In this document: piece after piece, positions 1-5,092 of the stretch
Layout: the number at the start of each line of letters is the position of its first letter
How positions within the stretch are numbered: position 1 is the first letter of the stretch
Source: an uncultured Bacilli bacterium
Lineage (GTDB): Bacteria; Bacillota_I; Bacilli_A; RF39; UBA660
NCBI GenBank assembly: GCA_947627835.1
Contig: CANQXM010000076.1
Coordinates: forward strand, 1 to 5,563
Direction: 5' to 3'
DNA length: 5,563 nucleotides
The notes under the pieces: model-generated
What the model was told of the DNA's origin: nothing
The model's input: the letters and a program-made list of their open reading frames with translations, nothing else
Databases searched by the model: none
Program-made: the position numbers and the translations under genes

Positions 1-197
1 CAAGTACCTTAAACTCTTGTATTTACTTACCAAAATAGTCATTTCTTCTATTTTTGGATTTAACCGATACCTCCATGACCACTATCTAAAAAAATGACCT
101 TCCCACGCAATGGTCCACTTGCAAAAGCCATTGGAAACGAAAAAACAAAGACCCAAAAGCAAAAAAGAAACCAACTTACATATTTATACTTTTTCAT
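1..197 (-). pseudogene. cwlD: CwlD-like N-acetylmuramoyl-L-alanine amidase, 5' part, apparently frameshifted; runs off the left edge
   Basis: Reading from ATG at 197 gives 45 residues and a TAA at 62-60. Residues 7-25 are a hydrophobic signal or anchor segment, with AFA-S as a possible cleavage site. Then comes GKVIFLDSGHGGIG, matching the start of the Amidase_3 fold, where the His of the (D/S)xGHGG motif binds zinc. The stop falls directly after this motif. Another frame (63-1) is open to the edge and reads NPKIEEMTILVSKYKSLRYL, which resembles the next part of the family: the LEKD-type segment whose Glu is the second zinc ligand, then a helix. Only 17 nt separate the GG and IE codons, against about 30 expected, so a small deletion of non-multiple-of-three size fits. 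CwlD makes muramic delta-lactam in spore cortex. Position after rpsI matches Bacillus cwlD. No clear Shine-Dalgarno precedes the ATG. A sequencing or assembly error is the main alternative. Confidence 0.72.
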
Positions 198-229
198 AGT
201 ACATCATATGCCAAAGTAGGTTTCCATTT

Positions 230-745
230 TCAATAATTCGGATTTTTTACTCGGTAAAAGACTTCATCTTCACTAAAGGTTTGTTTCCCTAATCGAGAAG
301 TTGCCAAAAATACATCAATATCTTTTATGTAATAATCAATTACATCCATACGCTTTAACTTTTCCAAAAAATCTTCCCGATAATCAACAATAAAAGGCTT
401 TGGTCCATTCTTAGTCATTTTAAAATAAACAATCTTAGAAATTTTTTGAAAGTTTTCTTCAAACATCACATATTGCGGATTTTCATTAAGCCCACTTAAA
501 ATATCCATAATTCGTTTACGATACACAACCGGAAAATCTTTTAAACAAAATGGATCCGTAAATTCCTTAACCTGTCCGATATAATAATACCCTGCATCAT
601 CTTCACTACTTTTATACCCAATGGAAAACAAAACTTCATCTTCTTCTAAAAAACTTTTTAAAACATTGACGTCTTGCTCCGTATAAACCGGCATGATAAA
701 GTCTTTGCTAGGAATTTCAAAAAATAAAGTTTTCCGAAACTTCAT
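230..745 (-). CDS. Hypothetical protein, 171 aa, between rpsI and cwlD
   Basis: I do not recognise this family. The product is soluble in appearance, with no signal peptide or membrane segment, and is rich in Asp, Glu, Lys, Phe and Tyr. Visible stretches are a mixed N-terminal half containing GYYYIGQVKEF (52-62) and a charged, probably helical C-terminal half (about residues 74-150). No catalytic motif, Cys pair or nucleotide-binding loop is apparent. The start at 745 is preceded by AGGGTGG at 756-750, a moderate Shine-Dalgarno four bases from the ATG; Met18 is a less likely alternative start. It ends in TGA 32 bases before the cwlD start, so the two may be cotranscribed. In Bacillus this slot between rpsI and cwlD holds ybaJ and ybaK, but I see no convincing similarity to YbaK. 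A link to sporulation or cell wall work is only a guess from position. Confidence 0.75.
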   Translation of the reverse strand: MKFRKTLFFEIPSKDFIMPVYTEQDVNVLKSFLEEDEVLFSIGYKSSEDDAGYYYIGQVKEFTDPFCLKDFPVVYRKRIMDILSGLNENPQYVMFEENFQKISKIVYFKMTKNGPKPFIVDYREDFLEKLKRMDVIDYYIKDIDVFLATSRLGKQTFSEDEVFYRVKNPNY

Positions 746-762
746 AGAACCACCCTATTATT

Positions 763-789
763 ATCGTATCATAAAGCATAAGAATACGA
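763..789 (-). promoter_or_regulatory. Possible sigma-E-like promoter before the 171-aa gene
   Basis: Upstream of the 171-aa gene the minus strand reads TCGTATT (789-783), 12 bases, then GATACGAT (770-763). These resemble the sigma-E elements KMATATT and CATACAHT, but the spacer is a little short and two -10 bases differ. No good sigma-A pair is seen in the 120 bases between the rpsI terminator and this gene. Treat as tentative. Confidence 0.22.
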
Positions 790-866
790 AAGACGAATTC
801 AAAAAGGAATGTAAAGCAAAGAAATAAGTTTACTGATAACATCATTTTAATGGAATTAAAGCCAAG

Positions 867-895
867 AAAAATCCCATAAACATAAAGTTTATGGG
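867..895 (-). terminator. Intrinsic terminator of the rplM-rpsI unit
   Basis: A perfect 9-bp inverted repeat, CCCATAAAC / GTTTATGGG, spans 895-873 with a 5-base loop and is followed on the minus strand by A then TTTTT (871-867). It begins about 20 bases after the rpsI stop codon. The three terminal G-C pairs and the U-run fit Rho-independent termination. Confidence 0.8.
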
Positions 896-915
896 TGTTG
901 AACAATTGGTATTTT

Positions 916-1332
916 CTATCGTTTACTAAATTGAGGTGCACGACGTGCTTTTTTAAGACCATATTTCTTACGCTCTTTTACACGTGGATCTCTAGTAATC
1001 ATTCCTGCAGCTTTTAAAATCTTACGATAAGAATCATCTCGAGTTTGATCCGTATTTGCATCAAATTTCATAAGAGCTCTTGCAATTCCTAAACGAATAG
1101 CTCCAGTTTGTCCTGAAAATCCGCCACCTTTAACAGTTGCTACAATATCAAAACGATTTTCATTATTTGTTAAAACTAAAGGTTGTTTTAAATCCATAAC
1201 AAGAGTTTGATATGGCATATAGTCATTTACATCTACACCATTTACAGTAATATTTCCTGTTCCACTTGTTAAAATTACTTGTGCACTAGACTGTTTCCTA
1301 CGTCCAGTAGCGCTCCAGCTTTGTTTTGCCAT
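916..1332 (-). CDS. rpsI: 30S ribosomal protein S9
   Basis: This is S9 (uS9) of the small ribosomal subunit, whose C-terminal tail reaches the P-site tRNA. Family marks are ATGRRK (8-13), the KGGGFSGQTGAIR block (68-80), ARALMKFD (84-91), TRDPRVKERKKYGLKKAR (113-130) and the invariant ending PQFSKR. At 138 residues it is slightly longer than the roughly 130 usual; the extra length falls around residues 92-104, between the two conserved blocks (DANTDQTRDDSYRK). AGGAGG lies 7 bases before the ATG, and the rplM TAG stop sits inside this ribosome binding site (gap of 11 bases), so the two genes are cotranscribed and probably coupled in translation. Confidence 0.98.
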   Translation of the reverse strand: MAKQSWSATGRRKQSSAQVILTSGTGNITVNGVDVNDYMPYQTLVMDLKQPLVLTNNENRFDIVATVKGGGFSGQTGAIRLGIARALMKFDANTDQTRDDSYRKILKAAGMITRDPRVKERKKYGLKKARRAPQFSKR

Positions 1333-1343
1333 GCATTAACCTC

Positions 1344-1775
1344 CTAATCTATCTTAAGCTCTATTGGTTTTTGAGCTTCATGTTTGTGATCACTGCCACG
1401 ATAAACAAATAACTTTTTACCCATAGCTCTTCCAAGTCTATTATGAGGAAGCATTCCTTTAATCGCTCTTTCCATCATTTCTTCTGGATAATCAGAAATC
1501 ATGGTTTTTGCATTTCTTTCACGCAATCCTCCTGGATAACCACTATGATTATAATACATCTTATCAGTTAACTTATTTCCAGTTAAAATAACTTGATCGG
1601 CATTAATAACAATAACATAATCTCCACAATCAACATAAGGTGTATAAGTAGGTTTATGTTTTCCTTTTAAAATAGTTGCAACCTTAGAAGCAACGCGTCC
1701 AAGTGGTTTACCAGCTGCATCAACAACATACCAAGAACGTTCAATATTTTCTTTCTTTTGTAAAAATGAACTCAT
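1344..1775 (-). CDS. rplM: 50S ribosomal protein L13
   Basis: L13 (uL13) is an early-assembling protein of the large ribosomal subunit. From ATG at 1775 the product is 143 residues, the normal length. Conserved segments are SWYVVDAAGKPLGRVAS, GKHKPTYTP, GDYVIVINADQ, LTGNKLTDKMYYNHSGYPGG and GMLPHNRLGRAMGKKLFVY. The same frame is open upstream to 1919, but that part encodes no L13 sequence and contains the promoter and leader, so 1775 is the start; GAAAGGGA (1790-1783) is its ribosome binding site. It shares an mRNA with rpsI, the usual partner. The 147-base gap after truA holds its own consensus promoter. Confidence 0.98.
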   Translation of the reverse strand: MSSFLQKKENIERSWYVVDAAGKPLGRVASKVATILKGKHKPTYTPYVDCGDYVIVINADQVILTGNKLTDKMYYNHSGYPGGLRERNAKTMISDYPEEMMERAIKGMLPHNRLGRAMGKKLFVYRGSDHKHEAQKPIELKID

Positions 1776-1850
1776 AATTATTTCCCTTTCTTTGTCCGCT
1801 TCATTTACGCTTTCCCAAGGCGAAACAAAAAGAACAAATAAAATGTACCG
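1776..1850 (-). ncRNA. rplM 5' leader, candidate L13-type autoregulatory RNA
   Basis: The predicted transcript has about 75 bases before the rplM ATG. Seen in the sequence: UUUGUUUCGC (1829-1820) can pair with GCGGACAAA (1799-1791), a 9-bp helix with one bulge that ends next to the AAAGGG ribosome binding site. Within its loop, CGC (1822-1820) can instead pair with GCG (1810-1808), capped by GGG, so two mutually exclusive folds are possible. Known: low-GC Gram-positive bacteria commonly carry an L13 leader element at this position. Inferred: this leader controls rplM-rpsI translation or elongation in response to L13. I could not run a covariance model. Confidence 0.45.
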
Positions 1851-1856
1851 ATTAAA

Positions 1857-1885
1857 ATTATATGCGAGATAAATCAAATTGTCAA
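1857..1885 (-). promoter_or_regulatory. Consensus sigma-A promoter for rplM-rpsI
   Basis: The minus strand has TTGACA (1885-1880), a 17-base spacer and TATAAT (1862-1857): a perfect match to both housekeeping elements at ideal spacing. Transcription should begin near 1852-1848. It lies in the truA-rplM gap, so the ribosomal protein pair is transcribed strongly without depending on the ecf-truA genes upstream. Confidence 0.9.
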
Positions 1886-1922
1886 ATAAAATACGGAAAC
1901 TTCTTATAAATTTAATCAATTT

Positions 1923-2648
1923 TTACTCATAATACACATTTTCTAAATATAAACCAGTCGCTGGTGCAGTTCTTAACTGCTTTTTAATCGTAGGTTGATT
2001 AAGCATATTTTGAATATCCAGAAGATCACACTTACCTTCATTATAATCAAGCATCGCTCCAACCATATTGCGAACCATGTATCGATAAAAACCTTTTCCC
2101 CGAAAAATAATCCAGACTTCCCTATTAACTCGTTTAATATGAACCTTAGTAATCGTTGCAGCGCATTGTTCGCGTTCACCGGAAACAAAATTATCAAAAT
2201 AATGTTTTCCTTCCAATAATTTTCCGACTTTTTTAAGAGAAGAAAGATGAAGCGGATACCCATATTCGAGTGTATAGTCATACAAGAAAGGATCAAAATT
2301 TCCAAGATAAATACGATAAATATATTCTTTCTCTAATACTGAAAAACGAGCGTGAAAATCGTTAGATACTTGTTTACAATCAATCACATGAATATAAGGA
2401 GAAATCATTTTATTAAGTACCTTTTTTAAACGGTCCACAGGAATATCATGATGAAGATCAAAATGCACTCCTTGTCCATGTGCATGCACGCCCCGATCCG
2501 TTCGACCTGCGCCCTTTACAACTACCGGACCTTTATCAATAATCGATAACATCTCTTCCAAACGTCCTTGGATAGTAGGATGTCCCTTTAAACGCTGAAA
2601 CCCATAAAATTTACTTCCATCATAGGAAATCTTAATAAAGTATCTCAT
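1923..2648 (-). CDS. truA: tRNA pseudouridine(38-40) synthase TruA
   Basis: TruA converts uridines 38-40 in the anticodon arm of many tRNAs to pseudouridine, in the cytoplasm. The product is 241 residues, close to the Bacillus enzyme. The N-terminal YDGSKFYGFQ (9-18) and the catalytic block GAGRTDRGVHAHGQ (46-59), with nucleophile Asp51, are intact. The conserved tyrosine segment KEYIYRIY (107-114), FVSGERE-type loop (154-160) and GKGFYRYMVRNMVGAML (184-200) are also present, as is the closing TAPATGLYLENV (227-238). All expected active-site elements are there. The start overlaps the stop of the ATPase gene in front (ATGA), with GGGGGA as ribosome binding site. In Bacillus truA follows ecfT; here it follows the second ECF ATPase directly. 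Confidence 0.97.
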   Translation of the reverse strand: MRYFIKISYDGSKFYGFQRLKGHPTIQGRLEEMLSIIDKGPVVVKGAGRTDRGVHAHGQGVHFDLHHDIPVDRLKKVLNKMISPYIHVIDCKQVSNDFHARFSVLEKEYIYRIYLGNFDPFLYDYTLEYGYPLHLSSLKKVGKLLEGKHYFDNFVSGEREQCAATITKVHIKRVNREVWIIFRGKGFYRYMVRNMVGAMLDYNEGKCDLLDIQNMLNQPTIKKQLRTAPATGLYLENVYYE

Positions 2649-3298
2649 AAATGTTCCCCCGATTGAACGCTACGATATATCGCTTTCAGAATTTCCTTCG
2701 TTTCCACATACTTTTCCATCGATAATCCATGACTTCTAAGTAACTTAACAAACTCAATTAAAGGAGGCATCGGTATACATTCATAAAGTCGATCATCATA
2801 AAAGTCGGTAAGTAAACACTGATTTTCATTTACAAAATAAAATTTTTTCACCAACCCCATCAAAAAAGTCAAATCATCAGAAAAAACCACAATTGCCTTG
2901 CCATACTTAGTTAATTTCAATAAAAGTTTTTGATAATAATTGCGACTTTTCTCATAAAAGCCTTGCTCAAAATTCACAAAAACAAGGGTCTCAGAGTTCA
3001 ACAAAAGCGCCTCAATCAATCGAAGTTTTTTCATTTCAGTACGTGAAAGTTTGCTAACATTACGAAAACAAATATTTTCATCCAGTTGAACCATTTGACA
3101 AGCTCTATCAAACTTTTCCAAAGAAAATTTTTCAATTCGTTTTTCCAAATATTTTTGAACGCTAATATTTTGGTGAAAAATTTCATCCGTAATATATGAA
3201 ATGCTTCGATTATTTTTAAATTTATAAAAATTGCTTGGACAATGAACAAAAGCCGTTACTTCTCCTGGTTTAATATAATCTTTTAATCTAATTTCCAT
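2645..3298 (-). CDS. Degenerate ECF-type ABC ATPase, EcfA2 position, all catalytic motifs lost
   Basis: This 217-residue protein follows the layout of an ECF transporter ATPase (EcfA2, usually about 280 residues) but no catalytic motif survives. At the P-loop, GEVTAFVHCPSNFYKF (12-27) stands where GxxTAIVGHTGSGKST belongs, so glycines and lysine are displaced. The signature LSGGQ is LSRTE (84-88). Walker B hhhhDE is LVFVNF (105-110), Asp and Glu replaced by Asn and Phe. The switch His is Ser140. The order of parts and the C-terminal tail (MPPLIEFVKLLRSHGLSMEK, 177-196), typical of ECF ATPases, support the assignment. The N-terminal strand region is shortened. It overlaps the preceding ATPase gene by 16 bases and truA by 4. 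The ATG at 3298 is the first start after an in-frame stop, but AAGGAG lies an unusually long 13 bases upstream, so coupling may matter. ATP hydrolysis is very unlikely; a structural partner role or slow decay are both possible. Confidence 0.7.
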   Translation of the reverse strand: MEIRLKDYIKPGEVTAFVHCPSNFYKFKNNRSISYITDEIFHQNISVQKYLEKRIEKFSLEKFDRACQMVQLDENICFRNVSKLSRTEMKKLRLIEALLLNSETLVFVNFEQGFYEKSRNYYQKLLLKLTKYGKAIVVFSDDLTFLMGLVKKFYFVNENQCLLTDFYDDRLYECIPMPPLIEFVKLLRSHGLSMEKYVETKEILKAIYRSVQSGEHL

Positions 3299-4011
3299 AA
3301 ATCATTCATTAGCTCCTTTCCATTCAAAATGACGTGATCGAGTAAATCATAGCTTTGTAATTGTAACGATAAATCAACAAAAAAAGGTAAAGAAAAGCCC
3401 AGACGTTTTAAAATGCGCTCTTGAAGCAAAACTCCCTGCGTTGCTCCCTCCATTAAGATTCCTTCACTTCCCATAACAATCAAATATTCAAAAAACAAAA
3501 CATCTTCCATATTTGAAGTAACATAAAACAAAGTAATACCAAGATGCTTAATAAATGTAAAAAGTTCCTGTTTTTCTCTTTGAGTAAAAGAAGACAAAAC
3601 ATCATCGATAAACAAAAATTTTGGATGACAAAGCAAAGCATCTAAAATAGCTAGTCTTACTTGAAACGTCTCATTTAATTTAGAAATAACATATTGATAA
3701 GAAGATAACTTCAGAAAATCATCAACTAATTTTTTTTCTTCAGAAGATAAAGTAGTATAAGCTAAATGATTAAAAATCGTTTCATCAACACACAAACGAC
3801 TTAATACCACCTGACAAGAAGCTTCCTTTAAAATTTCTCCTTTAAAAGAAGTAGACCCTTGAATACAAGAAAGCAAAGTTGACTTACCACAGCCCTCTAA
3901 TCCAATCAAGCAAACATCCGTGCCCTCTAAAAAATCAAAAGTAAAATTCTTAAACAAAGTTACCCCTTTACATTCTACTTGCACTTTTTCTAAATGAATA
4001 TGCTTTTCCAT
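3283..4011 (-). CDS. Divergent ECF-type ABC ATPase, EcfA1 position, Walker A kept but other motifs altered
   Basis: The 242-residue product matches the nucleotide-binding domain of EcfA1, which with EcfA2 and EcfT powers vitamin and metal uptake by S-components at the membrane. Walker A is intact, GLEGCGKST (37-45). Beyond it the motifs are poor: the Q-loop region reads QVVLS (67-71) without the Gln after hydrophobics; the signature is LNETF (112-116) instead of LSGGQ, though R119 and AI (121-122) align; Walker B is FLFIDD (132-137), Asp137 for the catalytic Glu; the switch His is Ser166 (VTSNMED). The C-terminal part, with GFSLPFFVDLSLQLQ (205-219) and a final helix, is typical of ECF ATPases. 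It is about 40 residues shorter than usual. Nucleotide binding is plausible, hydrolysis doubtful. Ribosome binding site GAAGTGAT; it follows the divIC terminator with no obvious promoter. It pairs with the next, more degraded gene. Confidence 0.75.
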   Translation of the reverse strand: MEKHIHLEKVQVECKGVTLFKNFTFDFLEGTDVCLIGLEGCGKSTLLSCIQGSTSFKGEILKEASCQVVLSRLCVDETIFNHLAYTTLSSEEKKLVDDFLKLSSYQYVISKLNETFQVRLAILDALLCHPKFLFIDDVLSSFTQREKQELFTFIKHLGITLFYVTSNMEDVLFFEYLIVMGSEGILMEGATQGVLLQERILKRLGFSLPFFVDLSLQLQSYDLLDHVILNGKELMNDLWKLD

Positions 4012-4036
4012 AAAATCACTTCAGCTATATTCTAAT

Positions 4037-4077
4037 AAAAAAAAGAAAAAAAGAAAAGAAATTTAAATTCCTTTCCT
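4037..4077 (-). terminator. Intrinsic terminator after divIC
   Basis: Immediately after the divIC TAG stop, AGGAAAGGAA (4077-4068) can pair over ten positions with TTCTTTTCTT (4060-4051), two of them G-U pairs, across a 7-base loop. A long T-run (4050-4037, one C) follows. The stem is AU-rich and imperfect, so termination may leak into the ATPase gene 26 bases further on. Confidence 0.6.
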
Positions 4078-4383
4078 CTAATTTGTTTCTCCTGGTAATT
4101 TAATAATAATCTCATTAGGTAATGAATACATATATTTTTCACGAGCATAACGTGCAACATAATCAATATCATGAAGTTTTGTAACTTCAGAAGTCAAAGA
4201 CTCTTCCTCATCTAACAAATCATCATATTTTCCACTTAAATCTGCCAACAAAGTTTTATTTTCTACAATTTGAACCCAATCTTGAAAAATAGTTCCAACA
4301 AACAAACCAATGACCAAAACTAAAAAACAAGATAGAAAACAAAGTCGGCGTTTTGCTTTAGAGGGCACCCGCTTTTTCTTCAT
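4078..4383 (-). CDS. divIC: Septum formation initiator, DivIC/FtsB family
   Basis: DivIC is a bitopic membrane protein of the division septum that works with FtsL and DivIB to activate septal peptidoglycan synthesis. The 101-residue product has a basic cytoplasmic tail (KKKRVPSKAKRR, 2-13), one membrane span (about 14-33), and an outer coiled coil (about 36-70, with regularly spaced Leu and many acidic residues). The family's C-terminal block follows: IDYVARYAREKYMYSLPNEIIIKLP (73-97), where YxxxxAREK and a P-x-E-hhhKLP ending are characteristic (given here as one 25-residue region; key residues Y75, A80, R81, Y84, P89, E91, K95, L96, P97). The start is fixed by AGGTGAT upstream. It follows yabQ by 29 bases, as in Bacillus, but has its own promoter. 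Confidence 0.9.
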   Translation of the reverse strand: MKKKRVPSKAKRRLCFLSCFLVLVIGLFVGTIFQDWVQIVENKTLLADLSGKYDDLLDEEESLTSEVTKLHDIDYVARYAREKYMYSLPNEIIIKLPGETN

Positions 4384-4406
4384 ATCATCACCTGATTATG
4401 ACTCAA

Positions 4407-4435
4407 ATTATATCACTTTCGCTTTTTCTTAGCAA
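4407..4435 (-). promoter_or_regulatory. Extended -10 sigma-A promoter of divIC
   Basis: The minus strand reads TTGCTA (4435-4430), a 17-base spacer and TATAAT (4412-4407), with TG one base before the -10 (an extended -10). The TGA stop of yabQ provides that TG. Transcription would begin near 4400, just ahead of the AGGTGAT ribosome binding site. It lets divIC be expressed in growing cells apart from yabP-yabQ. Confidence 0.75.
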
Positions 4436-4727
4436 GCAAAGAGACCCGTTTGACATATTTTTTGACATTCAAAAAAATATAATTTTCACTAAAATAACCC
4501 AAAAAGGTAACACATAAAAAATAAAAATGTAAAACTCCATGGTTTACATAATATAAAAGTAATACATACAATAAAGAAATATCCAAAATAAATAAAAAAG
4601 ATAAAAGATATCTCATAAAAGCCTTTAAAGAATACACCAAATCATAATGAAAACGACTGATAAAGGAAAAAAAGATACCAAATAAAAACGAAACCAAAAA
4701 AGACATCAACTGAATGCGATAATCCAT
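4413..4727 (-). CDS. yabQ: Spore cortex biosynthesis protein YabQ
   Basis: YabQ is a small membrane protein of the outer forespore membrane needed for spore cortex formation in Bacillus. The 104-residue product has three likely membrane spans (about residues 5-23, 40-60, 66-84) and a basic tail ending KKKRK. Family resemblance: an N-terminal QxxSFLxSFLFGIFF-like span, a short Phe/Arg/Tyr-rich loop (24-39), a central ILDISLLYVLLLYYVNHGVLHFYFL region (47-71; the NxGxxxFYxF pattern N62, G64, F68, Y69, F70 is the clearest mark) and the third span. It is shorter than the Bacillus protein (about 210 residues) but retains the common core. Its ATG shares one base with the yabP TAA (TAATG) and has only a weak ribosome binding site, so it probably depends on coupling to yabP. 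Met8 is a possible alternative start. Confidence 0.82.
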   Translation of the reverse strand: MDYRIQLMSFLVSFLFGIFFSFISRFHYDLVYSLKAFMRYLLSFLFILDISLLYVLLLYYVNHGVLHFYFLCVTFLGYFSENYIFLNVKKYVKRVSLLAKKKRK

Positions 4728-5017
4728 TACTTAAATAATTTTGCAAAAAAAGATTCCTCTTTCACTCTTTCTTTGCTCTCCAAATAAGTAAAACTGTTAA
4801 TTTTTCCTTTAATTCTTACATTTCCATCATGTGTATCCAAACGTAATATCTCCAGTCCTTCACCCTTTAAAAGTAAAGCACCCATCGTAGTTTCTAGCAA
4901 AAATTCTTCATTATCAAAACTGCTAATCTTTTTAATACCACTAAGATAGATTTGTCTGCGATCCATAATTTTTACTTCATGATTACTTGTAATAATCTCT
5001 TCAATGTTCTTATCCAT
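4727..5017 (-). CDS. yabP: Sporulation protein YabP
   Basis: YabP is a small soluble sporulation protein made in the mother cell under sigma-E in Bacillus and encoded next to YabQ. The 96-residue product is close to the family length of about 100. Family features are the start LSGIKKISSFDNEEFLLETTMG (25-46; key residues G27, S33, F34, D35, E38, L41, T43, G46), then LLLKGEGLEILRLDTHDGNV (48-67) and a strand pair RIKGKINSFTYLE (68-80), ending with FFAKLFK, which recalls the F-x-x-LFK ending of relatives. A strong AGGAGG lies 7 bases before the ATG. It forms a coupled pair with yabQ and is separated from spoVG by a terminator. Confidence 0.9.
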   Translation of the reverse strand: MDKNIEEIITSNHEVKIMDRRQIYLSGIKKISSFDNEEFLLETTMGALLLKGEGLEILRLDTHDGNVRIKGKINSFTYLESKERVKEESFFAKLFK

Positions 5018-5034
5018 AACAGTCCTCCTAAAAA

Positions 5035-5062
5035 AGCCTATGCTTAAAAGAAAGATTTATGA
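5035..5062 (-). promoter_or_regulatory. Possible sigma-E promoter of yabP-yabQ
   Basis: The minus strand reads TCATAAA (5062-5056), 13 bases, then CATAGGCT (5042-5035). These match the sigma-E elements KMATATT and CATACAHT at 5 of 7 and 6 of 8 positions with acceptable spacing. Known sigma-E control of yabP in Bacillus supports it. The predicted start lies at the AGGAGG itself, giving a very short leader, which is a weak point. Confidence 0.35.
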
Positions 5063-5064
5063 AT

Positions 5065-5092
5065 AAAAAAAAGAATTCATTTTCGAATTCTT
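5065..5092 (-). terminator. Intrinsic terminator of spoVG
   Basis: A perfect 8-bp inverted repeat AAGAATTC / GAATTCTT (5092-5071) with a 6-base loop runs into eight Ts (5072-5065). Its first two bases belong to the spoVG TAA stop codon, so the hairpin would form only once the ribosome has released. It separates spoVG from yabP. Confidence 0.75.

Noticed and set aside
60..62. In-frame TAA in cwlD as a recoded codon or programmed frameshift
   Set aside because: No slippery run or stimulatory structure is apparent at the site, the spacing between motifs is also shortened, and TAA serves as a normal stop for other genes here. A deletion or sequence error is simpler.
200..215. CATATGAT as a sigma-E -10 element for cwlD
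   Set aside because: It ends about three to seven bases before the ATG, leaving no room for a start site and ribosome binding site, and no -35 partner is seen at the right distance.
717..962. 81-codon minus-strand frame across the rpsI terminator
   Set aside because: It starts inside the end of rpsI, crosses a clear terminator and ends within the 171-aa gene in another frame; the hydrophobic sequence reflects AT-rich composition.
1776..1919. N-terminal extension of rplM up to 1919
   Set aside because: The frame is open, but the 48 extra residues match nothing in L13, and the stretch contains a consensus promoter and the leader. The start at 1775 gives the normal L13 length and has its own ribosome binding site.
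1995..2219. Plus-strand open frame of 74 codons inside truA
   Set aside because: It lies wholly inside the clearly identified truA gene on the other strand and its product shows no family features.
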